The position numbers and the translations under genes were made by a program. From positions 1 to 64,000 of the forward strand of contig DATLFG010000084.1 in the NCBI GenBank assembly GCA_035524955.1: DNA of 64,000 bases, given 5' to 3'. Shown piece after piece: positions 57,252-64,000 of the stretch. The notes beneath the pieces are model-generated. The model was not told the origin of the DNA. It did not search any database and saw nothing but the letters and a program-made list of their open reading frames with translations. The first letter of the stretch is position 1, and each line of letters opens with the position of its first letter. The DNA comes from CAMLFJ01 sp035524955. Lineage in GTDB: Bacteria > Methylomirabilota > Methylomirabilia > Rokubacteriales > CSP1-6.

Positions 57252-58276
57252 GCCAGGCCGCGTACCCCATCCTCGACGCCGACGGCCACATCACCGAGTC
57301 CATCGAGCAGGTCGCGAAGTACCTGGACGCTCCGTACAACCGGCGGCCGCTCAACTTCTCCTTCTACCCGTGGGACGGCTGGGATCGCCGCCTCCTCGGC
57401 ACGCTCGGCGACGCCGCGGGCACCGCGGACGCCTGGCTGCGCGCGCTCGACCGGGGCGGGATGGAGCAGGCGGTGCTCTACCCGACCCTCGGCCTCTTCC
57501 TCTCCTTCCTCAAGGACCGAGAGTGGGCGGTCGCGCTCTGCCGCGCCTACAACACGTTCCTGCACGAGGAGTTCGTCAAGAAGAGCCCGCGCCTGCACGC
57601 GGTCGCGCTGCTGCCCGTGCAGGATCCCGACGCGGCCGCCCGCGAGCTCCGCCGCGCGGTGACCGAGCTCGGCCTGGTGGGCGCCATGCTCGCGGCCGAC
57701 GGCAGCCACCTGCTCGGTGACGCGCGCTTCCTGCCGATCTACGAGGAAGCGGACCGCCTCGACGTGATGCTCGGCATCCACGCTTCCGGCTCGCACCTGG
57801 GCGGCGCCGGCGTGGACCTCTTCCCCCAGTTCATCCAGGCCCACACCTGCTCGCACGCGTTCGGGCAGATGCGGCAGATCACCTCGATGATCTTCGAGGG
57901 CATCCCGGAGCGCTTCCCCCGCCTGCGCATCGCCTACCTCGAAGCCGGATGCGGCTGGGCCCCCTACTGGGCGGAGCGGATGGACGACGAGTACGCCAAG
58001 CGCGCTGCGGAGGCACCCGCGCTCACCCGCAAGCCGAGCGACTACATCCGGAGCGGGTCCATCTTCTTCTCCTGCGAGGCCGACGAGTGGCTGCTGCCGC
58101 AGGCGCTCAAGCTCATCGGTGAGAACCAGGTGGTCTACGCCTCGGACTTCCCGCACTGGGACCACAGCTACCCCGCCTCCCTCGACGAGATCCGCGACCG
58201 GGGCGACATCACCGAGATCCAGAAGCGGAAGATCCTCTCCGACAACACGCGGAGGCTCTACGGACTCAAGGGGTGA
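57248..58276 (+). CDS. Amidohydrolase_2 (ACMSD-like) decarboxylase/hydrolase
   Basis: 342 residues. The N-terminal ILDADGHITESI replaces the usual D-x-H-x-H metal motif with D-x-D-G-H, as in many members of the 2-amino-3-carboxymuconate-semialdehyde decarboxylase group. LGIHASGSHLGG supplies the next His, AYLEAGCGWAPYWAERMD is a strong family signature, and VVYASDFPHWDH has the catalytic Asp. Members decarboxylate or hydrolyse aromatic acids without oxygen. The ATG at 57248 overlaps the dehydrogenase stop. The next gene begins at or before its stop codon. Confidence 0.88.
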   Translation: MSQAAYPILDADGHITESIEQVAKYLDAPYNRRPLNFSFYPWDGWDRRLLGTLGDAAGTADAWLRALDRGGMEQAVLYPTLGLFLSFLKDREWAVALCRAYNTFLHEEFVKKSPRLHAVALLPVQDPDAAARELRRAVTELGLVGAMLAADGSHLLGDARFLPIYEEADRLDVMLGIHASGSHLGGAGVDLFPQFIQAHTCSHAFGQMRQITSMIFEGIPERFPRLRIAYLEAGCGWAPYWAERMDDEYAKRAAEAPALTRKPSDYIRSGSIFFSCEADEWLLPQALKLIGENQVVYASDFPHWDHSYPASLDEIRDRGDITEIQKRKILSDNTRRLYGLKG

Positions 58277-59177
58277 CACCGCCTCGGCTCCCGTCGCGCT
58301 GATCGGGGCGCGCAAGCGCTACGGGGACGTCGAGGCGCTCCGCGGGATCGACCTCACCATCCACGGCGGCGAGGTCGTCGCGATGCTCGGGCCGAACGGC
58401 GCGGGCAAGACCACGTCGATCAGCCTGATGCTGGGCCTCCGCCAGCCCACCGCGGGGCGGGCGCGTCTCTTCGGCCTGCCCCCCACCGACCGCCGCGCGC
58501 GCAGCCGCTGCGGGGTGATGCTGCAGGAATCGGGCACCACCAGCGTCCTGACCGTCCGCGAGATCGTGGACGTCTTCCGCGTCTATTACCCCGCGCCGCT
58601 GCCCGCCGAGCGTGCGCTCTCGATGGCCGGGCTCACCGAGCAGGCGGGGGCGCGGGTCGGCACGCTCTCGGGCGGCCAGCGCCAGCGTCTCTACTTCGCG
58701 CTCGCGATCTGCGGGGATCCCGACATCCTCTTCCTGGACGAGCCCACCGTGGGCATGGACGTGGAGGCCCGGCGCGCCTTCACGGCCAGCATCCACACCC
58801 TCTCCGGCACCGGCAAGACCATCGTCTTCACCACCCACTACCTGCGCGAGGCCGAGGAGCTCGCGCGGCGGATCATCGTGATCGACCGCGGCGCGGTCAT
58901 CGCGGACGCGAGCCCGCAGGAGCTGAAGGCGCGGGTACCCGGGAAGAAGATCACGCTGGTCGCGGGCCGGCCGTTCGCGCCCGGCGAGCTCGACGGCCTG
59001 CCCGCCCGGGTGCTCCACGTGGTCGGCGAGCGCGCGAGCCTGCTCAGCAACGAGCCGGCCGCGGTGCTGCGCGAGCTCTTCCGGCGCGGGGTGGACATGG
59101 TGGACCTGGAGGTGACAGGGGCGGACCTGGAGGAGGCATTCCTCGCCCTGACCCGGCGGAGCGAGGACGCGGCGTGA
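58272..59177 (+). CDS. ABC transporter ATP-binding protein (ABC-2 exporter type), start unclear
   Basis: About 300 residues. Walker A is AMLGPNGAGKTTSISLMLGL, the Q-loop is GVMLQESGTTS, the signature TLSGGQRQRLYFAL, Walker B ILFLDEPTVGMD and the H-loop FTTHYL, followed by a C-terminal domain of about 80 residues typical of drug/lipid exporters. Homology begins near PVALIGARKRYG at 58290, yet no ATG, GTG or TTG lies in frame between 58122 and 58380. The only in-frame start upstream is a GTG at 58119, 158 bases inside the amidohydrolase gene. The coordinates given start at the frame's junction with that gene. Confidence 0.82.
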   Translation, partial: GDTASAPVALIGARKRYGDVEALRGIDLTIHGGEVVAMLGPNGAGKTTSISLMLGLRQPTAGRARLFGLPPTDRRARSRCGVMLQESGTTSVLTVREIVDVFRVYYPAPLPAERALSMAGLTEQAGARVGTLSGGQRQRLYFALAICGDPDILFLDEPTVGMDVEARRAFTASIHTLSGTGKTIVFTTHYLREAEELARRIIVIDRGAVIADASPQELKARVPGKKITLVAGRPFAPGELDGLPARVLHVVGERASLLSNEPAAVLRELFRRGVDMVDLEVTGADLEEAFLALTRRSEDAA

Positions 59178-59977
59178 CCGCCTCCGCGCCGCGGCCGGCC
59201 GCGGGGCCGGACGTCGCGCCGCTCGGGCGCATGCTGTGGGCGCAGACGTGGAGCGAGCTGCGCATCCGCTGGCGCATCCCCGCCTTCAGCCTGACCATCG
59301 TGGCGCTGCCCGTGCTCTTCTTCACGTTCTTCGGGCTGCCCTACGCCAAGCATACGCTGCCCGACGGCACGAGCCTCGGCGCCTACCTGCTCGCCTCGTT
59401 CGCGGCCTACAGCGTGGGGAGCGTGATGGTGTTCGGCTTCGGCATCGGGGTGGCCACCGAGCGCGGGCTGAAGGTCGACGTGCTGATGCGCGCGACCCCG
59501 CTGCCGCCCTACATCGCGATCCTGGCCAAGGTGCTGAACGCGCTCGCCTACGCGCTGCTCTCGCTCGTGATCCTCATCGGCTATGGCATCGTGGTGGGCG
59601 GGATCCGCCAGGACCTCACGGTATGGCTCGACATGATCGTGCGCCTGCTGGCGGGCTCGGTGCCGTTCATCGCGCTGGGCTTCGCCATCGGGTATCTCTG
59701 CGGCCCCAACGTGGCCCCCGCGGTCGCGAACCTCGTCTACCTGCCGCTGTCGTTCGCCTCGGGGCTCTTCATGCCGCTCTCGCAGCTCCCCGGCTTCGTG
59801 CGCGGCATCGCGCCCTATCTCCCCGCCTACCACTACGGCCAGCTCGGCTGGAGCGCCCTCGGCGCCAACACCGAGCGCCTCCCGGTTTCCCTCGCGTGGC
59901 TCACCGGCTACACCCTGCTCTTCCTCGCAATCGCCGTCCGCGCCTACCGCCAGGAAGAATCCCGCAAGTTCGGCTAG
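59174..59977 (+). CDS. ABC-2 type exporter permease
   Basis: 267 residues with six hydrophobic segments and the ABC2 membrane fold: LRIRWRIPAFSLTIVALPVL (elbow and helix one), ERGLKVDVLMRATPLPPY (coupling region), LPLSFASGLFMPLSQLPGFV and a last helix near LAWLTGYTLLFLAIAV. The LFMPLSQLP loop is diagnostic. The GTG start overlaps the ATPase stop (GTGA). The pair should form a homodimeric half-transporter exporting a lipid, drug or pathway product. It is the last gene of the operon; a double hairpin follows. Confidence 0.87.
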   Translation: MTASAPRPAAGPDVAPLGRMLWAQTWSELRIRWRIPAFSLTIVALPVLFFTFFGLPYAKHTLPDGTSLGAYLLASFAAYSVGSVMVFGFGIGVATERGLKVDVLMRATPLPPYIAILAKVLNALAYALLSLVILIGYGIVVGGIRQDLTVWLDMIVRLLAGSVPFIALGFAIGYLCGPNVAPAVANLVYLPLSFASGLFMPLSQLPGFVRGIAPYLPAYHYGQLGWSALGANTERLPVSLAWLTGYTLLFLAIAVRAYRQEESRKFG

Positions 59978-60015
59978 GGCAAGCGTGGGAGCGTGTCCAA
60001 GCAACCTCCGTTCGA

Positions 60016-60082
60016 GCGCCGGCTTCGCCGGCGCAGCCTGTCCTGGGGGAGGTTCGGAGGGGGCCGCCGAGGCCCCCTCCGA
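60016..60082. terminator. Double-hairpin bidirectional terminator
   Basis: Two perfect stems lie between convergent genes: GCGCCGGC-TTC-GCCGGCGC (60016-60034) and a 12-pair stem TCGGAGGGGGCC, loop GCCGA, GGCCCCCTCCGA (60054-60082). An outer AACCTCC/GGAGGTT pair can enclose the first. No U-tract is present. Both the permease gene and the minus-strand CoA-transferase end beside it. Confidence 0.55.
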
Positions 60083-60086
60083 TGAC

Positions 60087-61286
60087 CTAGAGGGCGGCCT
60101 TCTTGGCGCGGAGGGTCTTGATCTCGTCGGGGGTGTAGCCGAGGGAGGCGAGGACGGTGTCGGTGTGCTCACCCCGGAGCGGGGCGGCGGTGCGCACACC
60201 GGGAGACATGCGGGAGAAGTGGAGCGGGGTGCCGACGACCGGGATCTCGCCGAGCTTGGGGTGGGTCGCGCGCTGCACGATGCCGCGCTCGGCGGTCTGC
60301 GGGTCGTTCATCACCTGGTCCACCGTGTTCACCGGAGTCGCGGGGACATCGGCCTCCTCCAGACGCTTGAGCAAGGGCTCGCGGTCGAGCGCGCCGATCG
60401 CCTGCTCGAGGATGCCCTCGAGCTCGGCCCGGTAAGCCACCCGCCCCTGGTTCTTCTCGAAGCGCGGATCGGCAGCCAGGTCGGTGAGCCCCAGCGCCTT
60501 GGCGAGCTTCTGCCAGAACCGGTCGTTGGCGGCGGCGATGAAGATCCACTGCCCGTTGCGGCACTTGAAGTTGCGATACGGCGAGAGCGACGGATGCCCC
60601 GAGCCGAGCGCGCGCGGCAGCGCGCCGGTGAGCAGATAGCCCTCGGCGTGGAAGGCGAGCAGGCTCACCGCGGTCTCGAGGAGCGAGCCGTCCACCCGCT
60701 GGCCGAGTCCGGTCTTCTCGCGCTGGATGATCGCGTTGGACACGCCGAGGGCGCACAAGATGCCGGTGGTGAGGTCGAGGAACGACACGCCCGCCCGCAC
60801 CGGCTGGCCGCCCGGCTCGCCGGTGATGGACATGATGCCGCTGAAGGCCTGCATCAGCGCCTCGTAGCCGGGGCTGTCCTTGCGCGGCCCGGTGCGCCCG
60901 AACGCCGAGATCGAGCAGTAGATGAGCCGCGGGTTGAGCCGGGCGAGCACGTCGTAGCCGAGCCCGAACGACTCCATGGTCCCGGTGCGGAAGTTCTCGA
61001 TGACCACGTCCGCGTCCTTCACGAGCCGCTTGACCACCTCCACCGCCTCCGGGGTCTTCAGGTCGAGCGCGATGCCGCGCTTGTTCCGGTTGAAGAGCAG
61101 GTACGCGGCGGCCTCACCGTCCTTGTGGGGCGGCCAGGTGCGCGACTCGTCGCCGGGCCCGGTGTCCTCCACCTTGATGACGTCGGCCCCGAGATCGCCG
61201 AGGAGCGCCCCGCACCAGGGCCCGGCGATGACGCGGGAGAGATCGATGACACGGATGCCGTCGAGCGAGAGGGCGGGCTTGGTCAT
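60087..61286 (-). CDS. CaiB/BaiF (family III) CoA-transferase
   Basis: 399 residues: LDGIRVIDLSRVIAGPWCGA, LGDLGADVIKVEDTGPGDES, FNRNKRGIALDLKTPEAVEV, VVIENFRTGTMESFGLGYDV, AFGRTGPRKDSPGYEALMQA, and FLDLTTGILCALG with the catalytic Asp of the family. Unlike the 28 kb paralogue, it keeps a normal C-terminus (LASLGYTPDEIKTLRAKKAAL). TATAGT lies seven bases before the ATG at 61286 and no ribosome-binding site is seen, suggesting a leaderless message. It diverges from a nitroreductase gene. Confidence 0.9.
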   Translation of the reverse strand: MTKPALSLDGIRVIDLSRVIAGPWCGALLGDLGADVIKVEDTGPGDESRTWPPHKDGEAAAYLLFNRNKRGIALDLKTPEAVEVVKRLVKDADVVIENFRTGTMESFGLGYDVLARLNPRLIYCSISAFGRTGPRKDSPGYEALMQAFSGIMSITGEPGGQPVRAGVSFLDLTTGILCALGVSNAIIQREKTGLGQRVDGSLLETAVSLLAFHAEGYLLTGALPRALGSGHPSLSPYRNFKCRNGQWIFIAAANDRFWQKLAKALGLTDLAADPRFEKNQGRVAYRAELEGILEQAIGALDREPLLKRLEEADVPATPVNTVDQVMNDPQTAERGIVQRATHPKLGEIPVVGTPLHFSRMSPGVRTAAPLRGEHTDTVLASLGYTPDEIKTLRAKKAAL

Positions 61287-61371
61287 GGCGCGTACTATAC
61301 CGCCGGTGGCGGTGTATATTCACCCCTCGCCAATCCATCGTCCGGCCAATACATCTTCAGGAGGGTCCCCC

Positions 61372-62049
61372 ATGGAGCTCTACGACGTGATGCAAACCAC
61401 GTTCTCGGCCCGCGAGTTCACCGCCGATCCGCTGCCCGACGAGATGCTCTTCAGGATCCTGGACCGCGCGCGCTTCGCGCCGAGCGGCGGCAACCGCCAG
61501 GGCTGGCGCGTGATCGTGGTGCGCGACCCGAAGACGCGCGAGGGGCTGGCCGCCGCCACCGTGCCCGCGGCCAAGCGGTATGCCGCGCAGGTACAGCTGG
61601 GCGAGAGCCCGTGGAACACCATCGACTCCACGAAGGTGGATGCGGCCACCATCGAGCGCACTCCGGCCCCGCCCCGGCTGATCGAGCCGGTGCTCAAGGC
61701 CCCGGTGGTCCTGGTGGTCTGCGTGGATCTCAAGGTGGTGGCCTCGATGGACTCGGAGCTCGAGCGGGTCGGCGTGATCAGCGGAGCGTCCATCTACCCG
61801 TTCGCGTGGAACATCCTGCTCGCGGCGCGCCACGAAGGCTTCGCCGGGACCATCACCACGCTCGCCGCGGCCCAGGAGCCCGCGCTGCAGAGACTGCTCG
61901 GCCTGCCCTCCCACGTGGCGGTCGCGGCGGTGATGCCGCTCGGCCGGCCGGTGAAGACCATCACCAGGCTCCGGCGGAAGCCGGTCGAGGAGTTCGCGAT
62001 GCGCGAGCGCTGGGGCGGGCCGCCGCTCGGCCCCGGCCGCCCGGCCTGA
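61372..62049 (+). CDS. Nitroreductase-family FMN oxidoreductase
   Basis: 225 residues. The N-terminal FMN-binding motif FSAREFTADPLPDEMLFRIL is followed by RARFAPSGGNRQGWRVIVVR, a strong family match, and LPSHVAVAAVMPLGRPVK in the C-terminal half with the RR-x-PVEEF tail. Members reduce nitro, quinone, enone or iodo groups with NAD(P)H. The ATG at 61372 has a CAGGAGGG site. TATATT at 61315-61320 is a possible -10. The gene stands alone, converging on the antiporter. Confidence 0.88.
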   Translation: MELYDVMQTTFSAREFTADPLPDEMLFRILDRARFAPSGGNRQGWRVIVVRDPKTREGLAAATVPAAKRYAAQVQLGESPWNTIDSTKVDAATIERTPAPPRLIEPVLKAPVVLVVCVDLKVVASMDSELERVGVISGASIYPFAWNILLAARHEGFAGTITTLAAAQEPALQRLLGLPSHVAVAAVMPLGRPVKTITRLRRKPVEEFAMRERWGGPPLGPGRPA

Positions 62050-62053
62050 GGGG

Positions 62054-63721
62054 TCAGGCGGCGCCGGCCGAGCCGCTCTCCCGAAGCAGCTCGAGGATGC
62101 GTTCCCCGGTGATCTCGCCGGGGATCAGCACGTGGTCCGCCCCCGCACGCAACAGGTCCTCCTTGTCGGTCCGTTCCTCGCCGGTCATCACGATGACCGC
62201 GCGCGGCGCGAGGCGGCGCAGGTCGCCGACCAGCCGGCGGGTGCTGATGCCCTTGAGGAAGGTGTCGGAGATGGTGGTGACCACCATCCGGGCCTCGTCG
62301 ATGCCGAGATGCTCGAGGGCGTCGGGATTGGCGAGATCGCCGTACTCCCACCGGAACCCGCGCGCCATCACCCGGTGGGCACGGTTGGCGTCGTAGTCCA
62401 CCAGCGTGATCCGCTCCTTGAGCTGCGGCGCCTGCGCCTCCACCAGGTCCAGCACCGCCTGGGCGATACGGAAGTGCCCGAGCAGCACGATGTCCCGCGC
62501 CCGACGGGCTTCCGGCGCGGACGCGGCTCCGCCGCCCACTCGGGGACCGCGCGCGAGGGGCCGTATGAGCCGGCGGGCGATGCGGTCGTTCGAGATGATG
62601 AGGTAGGGCGCCAGCAGCGAGGTCAAGATCATGGCGGTGAGCACCACCGCGCCCACCCGCTCCGAGACGTGGCCGTAGCCCGCGCCCAGGGTCAGGATCA
62701 CGAGCGAGAACTCGCTGATCTGAGCGAGGTTCAGCGCGGTGACCGTGCCCGCGTAGAGTCCGTCGCCCAGCAGGTACGCGGTCGGCACCACCGAGATCGC
62801 ACGGCTCACCAGGACGAAGACCACGATGAGCAGCGCCTGGCCGAGGACGTCCGGGCTCGGCACCGGCACCTGCAGGCCGAGCGCGACGAAGAAGAGCGTG
62901 ACGAAGAAGTCGCGCACGCCGGTGACCTTGGAGATGACGTCGCCGCCGTAGGGAAAGGCCGAGATGCTCACCCCCGCGATCAGGGCGCCCATCTCGCGCG
63001 AGAGCCCGAGCTGGTCCGCGAAGCCGGCGATGCCGAAGCACCACGCCACCGACGAGATCAGCACCAGCTCGGGCCGGCGCGCGGAGGCCTCGAGCAGCGG
63101 GGCCAGGAGGTAGCGGCTGGCCAGGAAGGCGACGCCGAGCAGCACCCCGCCCCCCGCGATGGACTGGGCGATCCGGAGCACCCCGGGCTCGGCCAGGCTG
63201 GGCTGCACCGCCATGAAGAGAATGGCCCAGATGTCCTGCACCACGAGGACACCCAGGGTGAGCCGGCCCGAGAGGATCTTGAGCTCGAACTTCTCGCGCA
63301 GCAGCTTGACCACGATCAGGGTCGAGCTCAGCGAGATCACGATCGCGAGGTAGACGAGGTCGAAGCGGCCCTCCGCCACCCGGTAGCCGAGCCAGGAGAA
63401 GAAGGCGAGGCCGAGCAGGCCGTTGATCACGAACTGGCCGGCACCCAGGACGAGCATGGAGCGGCCCAGGCGCCGGAGCTCCCGCAGGTCGATCTCGAGC
63501 CCGATGATGAAGAGCAGGAGGATCAGGCCGATCTCGGAGATCAGCTCGATGCTCTCCGCGTCGGTGACGAGGCCGAAGCCCATCCGGGAGCTGAGCAGGA
63601 TTCCGCCCGCGATGTAGCCCAGCAGCAGGGGCTGCCGGAGCAGCCGGGCCACGTGACCCAGGACGGCGGCGAACACGATCCCCAGGGCGATGTCCCGGAG
63701 CAGGGTCACGTCGTGCGGCAC
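62054..63721 (-). CDS. CPA2 cation:proton antiporter with C-terminal TrkA-N-like domain
   Basis: 555 residues. About 12 transmembrane helices precede residue 372, with GYIAGGILLSSRMGFGLV and the conserved VVQDIWA (Gln162-Asp163, as in KefB/KefC potassium efflux). Residues 410-540 form a Rossmann-like RCK/TrkA-N domain (ITLVDYDANRAHRVMARGFR, VVTTISDTFLKGISTRRLV). The nucleotide loop reads LLGHFRIAQ instead of GxGxxG, so NAD(H) binding may be lost or altered. It likely exchanges K+ or Na+ for protons. No ancillary KefF-like gene is adjacent. Confidence 0.88.
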   Translation of the reverse strand: MPHDVTLLRDIALGIVFAAVLGHVARLLRQPLLLGYIAGGILLSSRMGFGLVTDAESIELISEIGLILLLFIIGLEIDLRELRRLGRSMLVLGAGQFVINGLLGLAFFSWLGYRVAEGRFDLVYLAIVISLSSTLIVVKLLREKFELKILSGRLTLGVLVVQDIWAILFMAVQPSLAEPGVLRIAQSIAGGGVLLGVAFLASRYLLAPLLEASARRPELVLISSVAWCFGIAGFADQLGLSREMGALIAGVSISAFPYGGDVISKVTGVRDFFVTLFFVALGLQVPVPSPDVLGQALLIVVFVLVSRAISVVPTAYLLGDGLYAGTVTALNLAQISEFSLVILTLGAGYGHVSERVGAVVLTAMILTSLLAPYLIISNDRIARRLIRPLARGPRVGGGAASAPEARRARDIVLLGHFRIAQAVLDLVEAQAPQLKERITLVDYDANRAHRVMARGFRWEYGDLANPDALEHLGIDEARMVVTTISDTFLKGISTRRLVGDLRRLAPRAVIVMTGEERTDKEDLLRAGADHVLIPGEITGERILELLRESGSAGAA

Positions 63722-63800
63722 GGGTCGCGGGCACCTCGGTCTTGGGATAGAATCGGTCGCCGTATCCTAACCAACTTTGCAGGTTTCCGAGGAGGATCTC

Positions 63801-64000
63801 GTGGAGCGACGCACGCTCGGCAAGAGCTCGCTGGCGGTGTCCGCCGTCGGCCTCGGCTGCATGTCCATGTCCAACGTCTACGGCAAGGGGGACGAGGCGG
63901 AGTCCACCGCGGTCGTCCACCGCGCGCTCGACCTCGGCGTGAACTTCCTCGATTCCTCGGACATGTACGGCTGGGGCCAGAACGAGGAGCTCCTGGGCCG
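63801..64000 (+). CDS. Aldo/keto reductase, N-terminal part (cut by window edge)
   Basis: The first 66 codons are present: ERRTLGKSSLAVSAVGLGCM, MSNVYG, then DLGVNFLDSSDMYGWGQNEE with the catalytic Asp and Tyr of the aldo/keto reductase barrel, and LLG beginning the next helix. This resembles the YhdN/Tas-type group reducing aldehydes or ketones with NADPH. The GTG at 63801 is supported by GAGGAGG upstream; TAGAAT at 63748-63753 is a possible -10. The gene continues past the window. Confidence 0.85.
   Translation, partial: MERRTLGKSSLAVSAVGLGCMSMSNVYGKGDEAESTAVVHRALDLGVNFLDSSDMYGWGQNEELLG

Noticed and set aside
1..64000. tRNA, rRNA, prophage, integrase or insertion-sequence transposase genes
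   Set aside because: No cloverleaf-like sequence, rRNA segment, phage protein or transposase motif was seen when reading the intergenic regions and frames by eye; a covariance-model and HMM search would be needed to be certain.

Overview
The window is about 70% GC bacterial DNA, almost fully coding, with many GTG starts and many 1-4 base start/stop overlaps. No rRNA, tRNA, CRISPR array, phage gene or recognisable transposase gene is visible. The gene content (CaiB/BaiF CoA-transferases, acyl-CoA dehydrogenases, luciferase-like flavin oxidoreductases, VOC proteins, a PF04392 solute-binding protein, amidohydrolases, two hybrid sensor kinases) suits a free-living soil or sediment chemoorganotroph. 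It resembles environmental Candidatus Rokubacteria (Methylomirabilota), but that placement is inference from content and base composition; no marker gene is present.

Region by region. 1-9.6 kb: the start of a CoA-transferase, a MaoC dehydratase, a two-subunit thiamine-diphosphate decarboxylase-like pair, a membrane and a secreted protein, then plus-strand catabolic genes (cupins, FMN 2-hydroxyacid oxidase, D-aminoacylase-like amidohydrolase, alpha/beta hydrolase, solute-binding protein, VOC protein). 9.6-26.3 kb: an accessory stretch with a LigD polymerase domain left from a decayed LigD, small membrane proteins, two hybrid histidine kinases, and a tightly coupled minus-strand operon (metallophosphoesterase, nucleotidyltransferase, VTT membrane protein, phosphodiesterase, kinase). 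It also holds several broken genes and four intergenic copies of the near-palindrome TACCCGGTA. 26.3-35.6 kb: ketopantoate-reductase-like and TauE-like genes, an 86-base inverted-repeat element, then a divergent acyl-CoA island (three acyl-CoA dehydrogenases, MBL hydrolase and CoA-transferase on minus; flavin oxidoreductase and enoyl-CoA hydratase on plus). 35.6-48.9 kb: mostly minus-strand genes, including PaiB-like, PhzF-like, NAD-epimerase, amidase, SIMPL, cyclic-nucleotide-binding, B12 radical SAM, Gfo/Idh, MFS, SMP-30 and enolase-superfamily proteins, plus an AlkA glycosylase. 48.9-64 kb: MFS and TPR genes, a VOC/flavin oxidoreductase pair, a divergent coupled operon (thiamine-diphosphate enzyme, 2-hydroxyacid dehydrogenase, amidohydrolase, two-gene ABC exporter), a CoA-transferase, a nitroreductase, a CPA2 antiporter, and the start of an aldo/keto reductase.

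The most unusual signal is a family of modular GC-rich repeats. Four copies lie at about 34.75, 48.0, 52.3 and 52.7 kb, built from a roughly 20-base unit (GGCCGGGCGAGGTGAGCCGT) followed by a roughly 22-base unit (around CGAGCCGAGCGGAT), each in variable number. Three copies touch stop codons or fill intergenic gaps. The fourth lies in frame inside the VOC gene and adds about 55 low-complexity residues, much as Rickettsia palindromic elements enter coding sequence. Gene decay is also clear: an F420-type oxidoreductase remnant, a DUF1772-like gene with an in-frame stop, a LigD ligase tail and an ABC-2 permease fragment.
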